Below, one piece after another: positions 50,722-59,454 of a stretch of DNA of 64,000 bases (positions are counted from its first letter, which is position 1; the number at the start of each line of letters is the position of its first letter). This DNA comes from Cupriavidus sp. WKF15. Its GTDB lineage: Bacteria > Pseudomonadota > Gammaproteobacteria > Burkholderiales > Burkholderiaceae. The notes under the pieces are model-generated. The model saw only the letters and a list, made by a program, of their open reading frames with translations, made no database searches and was not told where the DNA came from. Both the position numbers and the translations under genes were made by a program. The stretch is from NCBI RefSeq assembly GCF_029278605.1, contig NZ_CP119573.1, positions 2,604,001 to 2,668,000 of the forward strand, written 5' to 3'.

Positions 50722-51855
50722 ATGCTTCCAGACTCCCTGCCGGCCACCGAACTCAGCGCCCTGCTCGCCCAGCTCTACCAGGGCCCGACCGAGGACATGC
50801 CCTGGGCGGGCTTCCTGGAAAGCATGCGCCAGCGCCTGGGCGCCGTCTTCGTCACGCTGGTGCTGCGCCACCCCGCCAGCAACCGACCCGGCCTGATCGT
50901 CAACGCCTCCGGCTTCGGCCCGCACCTGCCGGGCGAGCCCGCTTACAGCGAGCGGTATTACGCGCTGTGCCCCTTCCTGGACCTGCATCCGGACCGTCTC
51001 TTCAGCGCCGACGAACTGTTCGGCGAAGCCGGCTGGCTGGCGCACCCCTTCTATACCAAGTACCTGGAACCGCTCGGCCTGCGCTACATCCTGGCAGCCA
51101 ACCTGGTGACGCCGGATGGCGTGGAATGTGCGTGGTTCGTGAGCCGCGGCCATGCCGGACAGGACTTCGGCGAAGCCGAGAAGGCACTGCTGCTCGGCCT
51201 GCTGCCACACCTGAAGCGAGCGGTCGACCTGCATGCCGCGCTCGACACGCTGCAATCCGAGCGCGCCCTGTACGCGGAAGCCGTGGACCGAATGCTGGTC
51301 GGCACCATCATCCTCGACGAGCATGGCAAGGCGATCCGCAGCAACGACGTCGCCGGCCGCCTCCTGCGGGAGCGCGACGGCCTCTATCTGTCAGACGACG
51401 CGCTGCACGCGCACTGCCCGGTGGAAAGCCGCAGGTTCCGCAAGATCCTCGAAGACGCCGCCCAGGCCCATGCGCTGGCCGCGCCGCGCAGTGAAGTCAC
51501 CACGCTGAGCCGTCCCGCGGCACCCACGCCGCTCAGCGTACTGGTGCGCCCGATCCCGCTCAGGTACCGCACCGAATACAGGGCGCGCCGCCCCGCGGTG
51601 GTAGTGTTCATCCGCGATCCGGCAGGCACGCCGCGCAACCCGCACGCCAGCCTGCGCAAGCTCTTCCACCTGACGCCGACAGAAATCGAACTGGCCTTGC
51701 TGATGGTCGATGGGCTGACCCTGGATGAAGCGGCCGTTCGGCTTGGGGTCAAGAAGAACACGGTGCGGGCCCACCTGCGCGGGATCTTCGCCAAGACCGG
51801 GGCGACGCGGCAGGCGGTGCTGGTGAAGATGCTGCTTTCGAGCGTGGTCCTTTGA
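50722..51855 (+). CDS. TeiR-like LuxR-type transcriptional regulator 3
   Basis: This 377-residue regulator shares the sensor block (YYALCPFLDL, GLRYILAANLVTPDGVECAW), the DRMLVGTIILDEHGKAI middle and the C-terminal LuxR domain (FHLTPTEIELALLMVDGLTL, KKNTVRAHLRGIFAKTGA) with regulators 1 and 2. It is clearly more distant from them than they are from each other. The start at 50722 (MLPDSLPAT) fits the promoter position; 50680 is the alternative. It is itself preceded by the regulon box, so it is probably a target as well as a possible member of the regulatory circuit. Confidence 0.85.
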   Translation: MLPDSLPATELSALLAQLYQGPTEDMPWAGFLESMRQRLGAVFVTLVLRHPASNRPGLIVNASGFGPHLPGEPAYSERYYALCPFLDLHPDRLFSADELFGEAGWLAHPFYTKYLEPLGLRYILAANLVTPDGVECAWFVSRGHAGQDFGEAEKALLLGLLPHLKRAVDLHAALDTLQSERALYAEAVDRMLVGTIILDEHGKAIRSNDVAGRLLRERDGLYLSDDALHAHCPVESRRFRKILEDAAQAHALAAPRSEVTTLSRPAAPTPLSVLVRPIPLRYRTEYRARRPAVVVFIRDPAGTPRNPHASLRKLFHLTPTEIELALLMVDGLTLDEAAVRLGVKKNTVRAHLRGIFAKTGATRQAVLVKMLLSSVVL

Positions 51856-51934
51856 GGCGGGCTAACGTAGGCAATTGAGGCTCAGCGTTGGTTCTTTCCT
51901 GGGCTGGAGGTACCAGTTGGGGATTGCGGGGAAT

Positions 51935-52600
51935 GGGTATTGATGGGGTTGTCGTTCTTGGCAGGCGCTGCTGTTTCGCCGGCGTAGCCGGCGAGTCACT
52001 TTTTGTCCGAGCGACAAAAAGTAACCAAAAAGCGCGTTTACTTGCTTGCCCTAGCGGGCGAATATTGATCGTAGTGTGCTGCGGGTGTTGTACGGGTATG
52101 GGCTTCAGAGTGTGCCCGGCTGCCTGCCGCGTGGTGCACGTCCGTGGGCAGGATTAGAGCGCTGATTGAACGAGCCCCGAAACTGTCCGTGGCCCCTGCT
52201 GCTACCGCCATCGTGTAATCGCCTTCGGCTGCGCTACGCGCAGAGCCCTAGTCTGAGCACCCAGGCCGCAGGCAAACCGCGCCGCAGCGAAGCAGAGAAA
52301 CCGAACCATTGGCACTGGCGACGATTATGCCCGTCGCAAACCGACTAGGACGCGCGCGCAGCGCAGCCGTAGGCGTCCCACCACTGACGCTTTTGGAACG
52401 CTGTACCCGAGCCCTACATGGGGACCGTACAAGAGCCGGTTATCGGAGCAGGGTCGAATGGGCATCCACGCATCGCGAGACCAAAGCCGCTTGAAAACAA
52501 GAAGCGCATCGTTGATGGCCAGCCGCCAGGCGACGCGCTTCTGCCACTGTCCGTCGCCACGGCAAGGACGCCAAGCCCGCACTCCTGCCGGACCTGGCGC
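51935..52600. repeat. Composite intergenic repeat, copy 3
   Basis: This non-coding stretch begins with the full end module (palindrome CGCCGGCGTAGCCGGCG, then a 13-bp hairpin at 51995-52025 with one mismatch). Block A (about 52040-52290) follows, inverted relative to copy 2. Block B (about 52346-52550) contains CGTAGGCGTCCCACCACTGA. The far end module is degenerate. The rest of 51856-52789 up to the peptidase start holds no gene I can support. Confidence 0.8.
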
Positions 52601-52789
52601 GATCGATCGATAAAGCCATTTTCGCAATCGATTAACACAGATATAAGCGACGTTCAGGAGGGGAACGCCTTTGACGAATCGACAGGCAATACCTAAGCTC
52701 GTTTGAGCCTGCCGCCGAAGCCGGAGGCAGGTGCGGAAGTCGCGCAACGCGCGGCCGCCGAACGGCAAGTGCCTGCGTCGGAGGGCAAC

Positions 52790-54445
52790 ATGGCGGACAC
52801 CCACGTACTGCTTGCTGGCAGCCGCAGGCCGCTGCCGCACAACGCCATCCGGGTCCGCGACGTGGATCCGCACGCGATCGTCGACGTCACCGTCACGCTC
52901 AAGGGACCTCAGCTTCCCGCGCCGGGGCAGATGCCCGACAAGGCATTGTCGCGGCAAGAGATCGCACAGCGCTTCGGCGTGTCGGCGGAACAGGTCCGCA
53001 AAGTCGAGGACGTGCTGCGCGCCTATGGGCTCCAGGTCGTGGAGGTAAAGCAAGGTGGCCGCAGCATACGGGTACGCGGGCCGGCGGCGGCGATGATCGC
53101 CGCTTTCCGCCCCGAACTCGGCATCTACCAGGTCCCCGGACAGGGCCAGATCCGCGCGCGCCAGGGCATGCTGATGGTTCCGGCCGAGATCGCCGACGTC
53201 GTGGAAGGCGTGTTCGGGCTGGACCAGCGCCGGGTGGCGAAGCGTCATGCGCAGGCGGCAGCGCTGGTGCGCGCCGCCGCCCCGCTGACGCCGGCCGACC
53301 TCGTGAAGCAATACCGCTTTCCCGCCGGCGATGGGGCCGGCAAGGCGGTCGCCATCGCCGAGTTCGGCCAGAACCTCGGCAACGGGCAGGTGCTGCCGCC
53401 CGCCTACCTGCCCTCGGACGTCGCCGCGTTCTGCAAGCGCCAGGGCCTGCCGCAGCCCGTGGTGAGGATCGAAAGCGTGGGCCTGTCGCCGCTCAGCGAA
53501 CAGCAGTTCAAGGCCGAGATCCAGGAACTCCCCAAGGACCTGCAGGATCTGCTCTTCATGCAGACAGCGGAGACGATGATGGATATCGAGATCGTCGCCG
53601 GGCTCTGTCCGAAGGCGGATATCGGCGTGTATTTCGCGACGTGGGGCGAGAGCGGCTGGATCAACCTGCTCGACGAAGTGACGTCGGGAAGCGGGCCGTT
53701 GCCGGTGGCGCTGTCCATCAGCTACGGGCTCGCCGAAGAGGCGCCGGACTGGAGCCATGGCGCGATGGCATCCATCAACCAGCGGCTCCAGATCGCGGCG
53801 ATGCAGGGCATGACCGTGTGCGTATCGTCGGGCGACGACGGCAGCGGCTGCAACCAGCCGGGCAAGCGCTGCCATGTCGCGTTCCCGACCTCGAGTCCCT
53901 ACGTACTGAGCGTCGGCGGCACCATGCTGGTGGCGCATGCGGACGGGAAGACCCAGGAAGTAGCGTGGTGGGAAGCGCCGGGCGAGCGCACGCAACAGGG
54001 CGGCGGCTCCACCGGCGGTGGCGTGAGCGTCCTGAACGCCAGGCCGCCGTGGCAAACCGTCTCGGTTGGGTCGCTGAATCCCGGCGCGCCGGACGGACGC
54101 GTGGTGCCCGATGTGGCAGCGCTGGCCGGGCCGCCGCTCTATGACCTGCTGCTCGACGGCCAGCCGTTGCCCGATGGCGGCACCAGCGCCGCCGCGCCGT
54201 TGTGGGCCGCGCTGGTGGCGCGCATCGACGCGGCGTTGCCGGCCGGCAAGCGCCAGCGTTTCCTTGCGCCGCTGCTCTACAAGGGCAACGTGGGACGCGC
54301 GGGCTTCAGCGACATCGTCTCGGGCCAGAACACCTCTCGTCCCAGCCCCGGCAAGGGCTATACGGCCACGTCGGGCTTCGACGCCGTCACCGGCTGGGGC
54401 GTGCCCAACGGCCAGGGCCTGCTCGAAGCCCTGGCCGCCGTCTGA
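52790..54445 (+). CDS. S53 (sedolisin/kumamolisin-type) serine-carboxyl peptidase
   Basis: This 551-residue peptidase has an N-terminal S53 pro-domain (PLPHNAIRVRDVDPHAIVDV, RQEIAQRFGVSAEQVRKVE). The catalytic Glu/Asp pair is in AETMMDIE (about residue 261-265), the oxyanion Asp region is SSGDDGSG, and the serine is in GGTSAAAP (about 465). A calcium-site region follows (FSDIVSGQN ... ATSGFDAVTGWG). GGAGGG precedes the chosen ATG. No signal peptide is evident. It cleaves proteins at acid pH after removing its pro-domain. It is followed by an S10 peptidase gene, suggesting concerted protein degradation. Confidence 0.9.
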   Translation: MADTHVLLAGSRRPLPHNAIRVRDVDPHAIVDVTVTLKGPQLPAPGQMPDKALSRQEIAQRFGVSAEQVRKVEDVLRAYGLQVVEVKQGGRSIRVRGPAAAMIAAFRPELGIYQVPGQGQIRARQGMLMVPAEIADVVEGVFGLDQRRVAKRHAQAAALVRAAAPLTPADLVKQYRFPAGDGAGKAVAIAEFGQNLGNGQVLPPAYLPSDVAAFCKRQGLPQPVVRIESVGLSPLSEQQFKAEIQELPKDLQDLLFMQTAETMMDIEIVAGLCPKADIGVYFATWGESGWINLLDEVTSGSGPLPVALSISYGLAEEAPDWSHGAMASINQRLQIAAMQGMTVCVSSGDDGSGCNQPGKRCHVAFPTSSPYVLSVGGTMLVAHADGKTQEVAWWEAPGERTQQGGGSTGGGVSVLNARPPWQTVSVGSLNPGAPDGRVVPDVAALAGPPLYDLLLDGQPLPDGGTSAAAPLWAALVARIDAALPAGKRQRFLAPLLYKGNVGRAGFSDIVSGQNTSRPSPGKGYTATSGFDAVTGWGVPNGQGLLEALAAV

Positions 54446-54494
54446 GGCCGGTGGGATTGCCAAGCCGAACATCGCGAACACGGAGGCCAATGCC

Positions 54495-56105
54495 ATGAGT
54501 CCGACGACAAGAAAGGAAGTCCCGCCCGATCAACCGCTCGTCGACACTACGCCATACGGGTATGGCCCTGACGATTCGGTCACCGACGTCACGGAGACAG
54601 CGGCCATCACGCAGCACACCCTGAAGCTCAATGGCAAGACGCTCGCCTACACGGCACGCGCCGGCCATCTGGTGACGACGGACCCAAGCAGCGCGATGCC
54701 GGCCGCCAAGCTGTTCTATGTCGCCTTCACGCTCAATGGCGCGACCGCGTCCGCGCGTCCGGTGACGTTCTTCTACAACGGCGGCCCGGGATCGTCCTCG
54801 GTCTTCCTGCTGCTCGGCTCCTTCGGACCGCGCCGGATCCGGACCAGCATGCCCGGCTTCACCCCGCCGGCGCCGTACGGCCTGGAAGATAACGAGGACT
54901 GCCTGCTCGACCACACCGACCTCGTCTTCATCAACCCCGTCGGCACCGGGTATTCCGCGGCGGTCGCGCCGGGCACCAACAAGGACTTCTGGGGCGTGGA
55001 CGAGGACGCGGGCTGCATCAGGCAGTTCATCAAGCGCTATCTGACGGTGTTCAACCGCTGGAACTCGCCGAAGTACCTGTTTGGGGAGTCCTATGGCACG
55101 CCGCGCACCTGCGTGCTGACATGGCTGCTGCATGAGGATGGCGTGGACCTGAACGGCATCGTGCTGCAGTCGTCGATCCTCGACTATTCGCAGGCGGGCA
55201 ATCCCGTCGGGCTGCTTCCGACGCTCGCCGCCGACGCGTGGTACCACAAGAAGGTCACGCTGTCGCCGGTGCCCGCGACGCTGACGGCGTTCATGGACGA
55301 CGTGGAAGCGTTCGCCGTCGATGCCTACGTCGACGCGCTAGCCGGTTTTCCGAAGTCCGACCCGAAGGCGCTGAAGTACCTGAGCGCCATCCTCGGCATT
55401 CCGCCGGAGGTCCTGCGCTACTGGAAACTGGACCCGTCGACGGCAAACGGCTCGGTGTTCCTGACCAGCCTGCTGCTGGATGAGGGCCTGGCCGTGGGCG
55501 CATACGACGGGCGCGTGACGGCGCAGGACACGGGCATCGCCGAATACATCGCCCCGAATTCCGGCGGCAACGATCCCACCATGACCGCCGTCGGCGGCGT
55601 CTACACGGCGATGTGGAATGTGTATCTCAATGAGGCGCTGCAGTTCACGTCGACCTCGCCGTTCATGGACCTGAACGACCAGGCCTTCCTCAACTGGAAC
55701 TTCGGCCACGTCGACCCCACCGGCGCGCAACGCGGCGGCGTCGAAGACCTCTACACGGCCGGCGATCTGGCCGCGGCGATGGCGCTGAACCCCTACCTGA
55801 GGGTGTTCTCGGCGAACGGTTACTACGACGCCGTGACGCCGTTCTTCCAGACGATCCTCAATTTCCAGAACATGCCGGCCGCGCATGCGGGCGTCGCGAC
55901 GACGCTGACCGTCAGGAATTATCCTTCGGGCCACATGATTTACCTCGACAATGACTCGCGCACGGCGATGAAGGCCGACCTGTCTGACTTTTATGCGGGC
56001 TTGCAGCGGCATGTGGAGGCGATCCAGGCCGCGCTGCCGGCGCCTGAGCAGCAGGCGGTCTATGCGGCGCGGTATCGGCGGCGGTTGAGCCGGACGCCGT
56101 ACTGA
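54495..56105 (+). CDS. S10-family serine carboxypeptidase-like protein
   Basis: This 536-residue alpha/beta hydrolase of the carboxypeptidase Y type has the oxyanion motif YNGGPGSSS, the nucleophile in FGESYGT (about residue 197), the acid in SANGYYDAVTP (about 445) and the histidine in YPSGHMIYLD (about 479). It would remove C-terminal residues from peptides. Start at MSPTTRK with GGAGG upstream. No signal peptide is visible. The gene follows the S53 peptidase by 49 bp, a tandem that suggests endo- plus exo-proteolysis. Confidence 0.88.
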   Translation: MSPTTRKEVPPDQPLVDTTPYGYGPDDSVTDVTETAAITQHTLKLNGKTLAYTARAGHLVTTDPSSAMPAAKLFYVAFTLNGATASARPVTFFYNGGPGSSSVFLLLGSFGPRRIRTSMPGFTPPAPYGLEDNEDCLLDHTDLVFINPVGTGYSAAVAPGTNKDFWGVDEDAGCIRQFIKRYLTVFNRWNSPKYLFGESYGTPRTCVLTWLLHEDGVDLNGIVLQSSILDYSQAGNPVGLLPTLAADAWYHKKVTLSPVPATLTAFMDDVEAFAVDAYVDALAGFPKSDPKALKYLSAILGIPPEVLRYWKLDPSTANGSVFLTSLLLDEGLAVGAYDGRVTAQDTGIAEYIAPNSGGNDPTMTAVGGVYTAMWNVYLNEALQFTSTSPFMDLNDQAFLNWNFGHVDPTGAQRGGVEDLYTAGDLAAAMALNPYLRVFSANGYYDAVTPFFQTILNFQNMPAAHAGVATTLTVRNYPSGHMIYLDNDSRTAMKADLSDFYAGLQRHVEAIQAALPAPEQQAVYAARYRRRLSRTPY

Positions 56106-56319
56106 GCGCTTGCGGGTCCGCGTGGGGGCCTGGGCCGCGAGCAATCAGGCCCGCCGCATGAGGCTGAAGCTCTACGCGCTCGGCTCCCGGTCCGACAGGC
56201 CGGCCCGGAACAATGCGAGCGGGGTGACGTCTTCGGACTCCTTGATAGCGGGAGGAGTATCAGGCATTTGTTGCAGCGCGGCTTGCCTCATCGGGCTCCA
56301 TCCTGGTGCCCGAACTGCG

Positions 56320-56883
56320 CTATGGCGAACTTGTCGTCAATCTCCCCCAAATCCTGGGCGGAAAGACAACCCATGGCAATGTCGGGTCCACGTGCGCGAA
56401 GTCCAGACAGCCCTCAAAAGTGCCGATACCCGGGTGCTCCTGAAGCACGGAAAGCGCGACGCTGACTTGTGCAGCTCTGTTGCCGCAACTGCCGATGCCA
56501 TGGTGCGAATCGGCTGGCCATATCACACGCCCTCCGGTAACGCTGCCACTCTGCAGGGTACCGTCAGCCTGCCACCATTGCCACTCGCCGCCGAGGACAG
56601 CCGCTTCAACAGTGGCGTCCTGACTCGACCGCACCGGCCCAGAGCGGTCAAGGCTGACAATCCAGAAACCACCCTGGCCGGCGCCCACCCCCTGGCACGA
56701 ATCAACGAGGCTGGTGTCCGTTCCTGAGAACGTCACCGTGCCGCCATCGTTACCGTCAGTCGTGACATCGACGCCAGAAACGCAGGCCTGGTGATGGAAT
56801 TCCGTGTGGGCACAGGCAGCAAACCCCAGAACGAGCATCGTCGTCGCCACCGGGCGGACCAGAGCGGTCAAATCGGGTTTCAT
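56320..56883 (-). CDS. Hypothetical lipoprotein
   Basis: This 187-residue protein has an N-terminal signal ending in a lipobox-like LGFAAC (Cys near residue 23), then cysteine-containing mature sequence with SGVDVTTDGNDGGTVTFSGT. GGGGGG precedes the ATG at 56883. No domain is recognised. It may be a surface or periplasmic lipoprotein. The SD and signal peptide make it a credible gene despite the absence of known homologues. It is isolated, with 214 bp to the S10 gene. Confidence 0.6.
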   Translation of the reverse strand: MKPDLTALVRPVATTMLVLGFAACAHTEFHHQACVSGVDVTTDGNDGGTVTFSGTDTSLVDSCQGVGAGQGGFWIVSLDRSGPVRSSQDATVEAAVLGGEWQWWQADGTLQSGSVTGGRVIWPADSHHGIGSCGNRAAQVSVALSVLQEHPGIGTFEGCLDFAHVDPTLPWVVFPPRIWGRLTTSSP

Positions 56884-57025
56884 AGCGCACCCCCCAACAC
56901 GTCTATAGCTTAGGCGATATCGGCCAGCAGATCGCCGGTGTCTTTGTGGATGGGGAGGGGATTGGGAAGGCGTGGAGGCGGAGCTTGGCGCGCCTGCCAA
57001 GCTACGCCACCTCCATCCGCGAACC

Positions 57026-57047
57026 AGGGCGGGCCTCGGCCCGCCCT
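57026..57047 (-). terminator. Hairpin after the small TDGA protein gene
   Basis: AGGGCGGGCC, loop TC, GGCCCGCCCT is a perfect inverted repeat just after the stop at 57072 on the minus strand. The T-rich run is on the plus-strand side, so termination efficiency for the small gene is uncertain. Confidence 0.5.
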
Positions 57048-57071
57048 TCTCTTGCCGCGCCTGATGCCGGT

Positions 57072-57296
57072 TTAGCCGTGCGCGCCGTCAGTGAACGGAT
57101 CGCGCCGATCCGTGACGCTCCGCGCACCTTCCGAGTAGACGTCAAATTTGCCTGCCTTGGCCCCATCGGTGTAGGGATCGCGCGGCGCGTTGATATGCGT
57201 CTTGCCGTCGGTGGAATCGACAGGCAGGTTGCTTGCATGGGCCAGGGCCGCGAACGAAGTCAATGCGGCGAGAACAACAGTGGATAGGATTTTCAC
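57072..57296 (-). CDS. Small secreted protein with TDGA motifs
   Basis: This 74-residue protein has a signal peptide (MKILSTVVLAALTSFAALAH), then repeats of DPYTDGAK and DPFTDGAHG. Start is GTG with GGAGA 5 bp upstream. Small TDGA-motif exported proteins are common in Burkholderiaceae and of unknown function. An ECF-type promoter (57421-57452) lies upstream on the same strand, so it may be controlled by the sigma factor encoded at 58115-58729. Confidence 0.75.
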   Translation of the reverse strand: MKILSTVVLAALTSFAALAHASNLPVDSTDGKTHINAPRDPYTDGAKAGKFDVYSEGARSVTDRRDPFTDGAHG

Positions 57297-57420
57297 GACA
57301 GTCTCCTAATGAAACAGGGGTGGCTTCCATTCGCGTTGCCGTCAGGGCTACGCTCGGTATGTGCATGTCGGGCCCGCGTCCTGGAGGCCGTTGCCCCATG
57401 CCTTCGGGTTCGTCATGCAC

Positions 57421-57452
57421 TTGTCCAACTGCGCCGGCATTCTCTTTATTCC
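57421..57452 (-). promoter_or_regulatory. ECF-type promoter upstream of the TDGA protein gene
   Basis: On the minus strand GGAATAAA (57445-57452) is followed by 15 bp and GTTGGACAA (57421-57429). The same GGAATAAA-N15-GT pattern occurs at 58754-58783 and 59893-59917. It leaves a leader of about 120 nt. Confidence 0.6.
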
Positions 57453-57456
57453 CTGT

Positions 57457-58125
57457 TCAGTTGCCCAGTTCGGTCCGAATGGCCTGCGCGAACGCGTTCA
57501 CATGAACCGGTTCCGCGTCGCTGATGGCCCAGAAGTCCATGCCTTTCTGGTGCCAATGGACAATCGAGTAGCCGTCGGATGAATCGGCCACCTGGGTTGA
57601 GACGCCGCTCGCCGCCGGAAAGACATAGAGATCGATCGGGTGCTGCTGGTAGCGGTAGATCAGGACCGCTACCCTGCGATGGTCCACGTAGTCGACGCGG
57701 CCGCCAGTCAGGGGGAAGTCCCCCGTCGGCAACTGGATCACCGGCGGCGCGTAGTCGAGCCGCCCGTTGAACCAGGGCTTCACTGTGTGCTGATCGGTTG
57801 ACAACACGTCCATCGAGTGTTGCGACAACAGCGCGCGGACGTGGCTGGTCACGAGTTCCTGACCCATCCCGCCGGTTCGTTGCGGCGGCACCAGCGAGAG
57901 CATGGCAAACACCACGGCGGAAACGGCGGCCCCGGCAAGACCGCCACCTGCCAGCGCCAAGGCGGGATTCATCAAGCTCACCCGCCATGCCAGCCACGAC
58001 AAGCGGCGCGATTTGCGTGGCAGGCTGGCCTCCACGCGTGCGCGCAGGTACGGTGGTGCACGGTAGTGAAGCGAGCCATCGCGCAACAGATCGGTCAGCG
58101 AAGTCATCGCCTTGTCATCGTCCAT
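57457..58125 (-). CDS. Probable membrane anti-sigma factor
   Basis: This 222-residue protein has a short cytosolic N-terminal domain (MDDDKAMTSLTDLLRDGSLH), a TM helix (about residues 55-80, ALALAGGGLAGAAVSAVVFA), and a periplasmic C-terminal domain. It overlaps the upstream ECF sigma gene by 11 bp. This layout and position are typical of anti-sigma factors that hold ECF sigma factors. No zinc-binding HxxxCxxC is obvious, so it is not a classic ZAS-type protein. Signal unknown. Confidence 0.85.
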   Translation of the reverse strand: MDDDKAMTSLTDLLRDGSLHYRAPPYLRARVEASLPRKSRRLSWLAWRVSLMNPALALAGGGLAGAAVSAVVFAMLSLVPPQRTGGMGQELVTSHVRALLSQHSMDVLSTDQHTVKPWFNGRLDYAPPVIQLPTGDFPLTGGRVDYVDHRRVAVLIYRYQQHPIDLYVFPAASGVSTQVADSSDGYSIVHWHQKGMDFWAISDAEPVHVNAFAQAIRTELGN

Positions 58126-58729
58126 GATTGGCTCCCATCGAACGGCCCGGCACGGGCACAGGGGCAAGTGGAATGCGGCCGCCCGGGCCTTGCATCTGCG
58201 CGGCGCGAACTGCAGTGCAGAGAAGGTGGCGGCCGCGCGCCAGCCGCGACATCACGGTGCCGATCGGAATGCCTGCGACGCTGGCGATATCGCGATAGCT
58301 CATGTCTTCCAGTTCGCGCAGCACAAGCACCTCGCGATATTCGACCGGGAGTTGTTCGAGCGCGCGGTGTACCAGTTGCGCATCGTCACGGCGTACCGCC
58401 AGCGTTTCGGGATCGCTGCCGATATCGTCCTCCCATCCGGGTAGCCGCTCGTCGCCATGGAGGACTTCGTCAAAGGGCGTGCCGTCGGCGGCGTCGCACC
58501 GCCGGCGCCATTCGCTGAACCACGTGTTCCTGACGATGGCAAGCAGCCAGGCACGCGCATTGCCGCCGCGAAAGGTGCTGAAGAAGCGAAACGCGCGCAA
58601 GTAGGCTTCCTGCACGATATCGTCCGCGTCGCTTGCGCTGCCGCTCAGCCAGCGTGCCAGGTTGTAGGCAGCGTCGAGATGCGGCAGCGTTACCTCCGCG
58701 AAATGGCTGGACTCGTCAGTAGCGTTCAC
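58115..58729 (-). CDS. ECF-type RNA polymerase sigma factor
   Basis: This 204-residue ECF sigma factor has region 2 (DAAYNLARWLSGSASDADDI, VQEAYLRAFRFF, RAWLLAIVRNTW) and region 4 (PVEYREVLVLRELEDMSYRD, IASVAGIPIGTVMSRLARGR). Start is GTG with GGAGGG upstream. It overlaps the anti-sigma gene. A matching promoter motif 25-54 bp upstream (58754-58783) suggests positive autoregulation, and the same motif precedes two other genes nearby. Confidence 0.93.
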   Translation of the reverse strand: MNATDESSHFAEVTLPHLDAAYNLARWLSGSASDADDIVQEAYLRAFRFFSTFRGGNARAWLLAIVRNTWFSEWRRRCDAADGTPFDEVLHGDERLPGWEDDIGSDPETLAVRRDDAQLVHRALEQLPVEYREVLVLRELEDMSYRDIASVAGIPIGTVMSRLARGRHLLCTAVRAAQMQGPGGRIPLAPVPVPGRSMGANHGR

Positions 58730-58753
58730 GGTGCCCTCCTCTGTCTTGCACCT

Positions 58754-58783
58754 GTCCTACCGTCGGCCGCCGCGATTTATTCC
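58754..58783 (-). promoter_or_regulatory. ECF-type autoregulatory promoter of the sigma factor gene
   Basis: The minus strand reads GGAATAAA (58776-58783), 15 bp, then GTAGGAC (58754-58760). The GTG start lies 25 bp beyond. Spacing and -35-like element are identical to those at 57421 and 59893. Confidence 0.62.
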
Positions 58784-58786
58784 GGA

Positions 58787-59308
58787 CTACGATTCGTTCA
58801 GGAAGTCCGGAAAGACCTGCGTGAGCACCAACAGGCCGTCGGGATTGAAGTAGAAGTGCATGGTCGAGTACTGCACACTGTCCTGCGCAAAGCGATAGCT
58901 CCAGACCTTCCGCCGCATCAGCGGGAAATAGGAGGTTTCCGCGGGCTTCCCGAAGTGGACCAGCACGTCCTGCATGGTCCACTCGCCGATCCTGGCCATG
59001 CCGAACTCTTCAGCGGTCAGCACCTGCCTGACACTGACGACGCGCCCATCCGGCCCGATCTGGGCTGCCCATTTGGCTTCGCCCGGCGCGGGATAGAGCC
59101 AGCGGCGGGAACCATCCGGAAGCCGATAGACCTCGCGCGGCGCGCCAAGCGTGGCTTGCAACTCCGCCTCGCTGGCGCCCGGCGCCACGGATTGCCACGC
59201 GGGACTTGCACAGGCGAACAGTAGGGCCGATGCAGCCAGCGCCGGCAGCACCCTCGCATACCGGACGCGGTGCACCAGGCCGCGCCCGTCTGGGAATGTT
59301 GAAATCAT
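58787..59308 (-). CDS. Probable outer-membrane lipoprotein
   Basis: This 173-residue protein has an N-terminal signal with lipobox LLFAC (Cys near 33) and a compact mature domain (SEAELQATLGAPREVYRLPD, then GSRRWLYPAPG) that resembles SmpA/OmlA-type (BamE-like) folds, repeated a second time in TMQDVLVHFGKPAETSYF. GGAG precedes the ATG. It lies between the sigma factor gene and the DUF4148 gene, in the same direction. An envelope role is inferred. Confidence 0.78.
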   Translation of the reverse strand: MISTFPDGRGLVHRVRYARVLPALAASALLFACASPAWQSVAPGASEAELQATLGAPREVYRLPDGSRRWLYPAPGEAKWAAQIGPDGRVVSVRQVLTAEEFGMARIGEWTMQDVLVHFGKPAETSYFPLMRRKVWSYRFAQDSVQYSTMHFYFNPDGLLVLTQVFPDFLNES

Positions 59309-59454
59309 GGTTGAACTCCGACAGTCATGGTGAAACTCGCGATCTCCCGATCCATGGCCGGCCAGGCGGCTTCGACCGCAAGATGCTGCGCGACGTTCGC
59401 GCGCCTGCGTGATGCGTGGCTTGCCACCGCAGCCACGAAGCCCGCAGGCCTGTT

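Noticed and set aside
26321..52600. Insertion sequence with transposase in the composite repeats
   Set aside because: No transposase frame or catalytic DDE motif is present; the element is at most non-autonomous.
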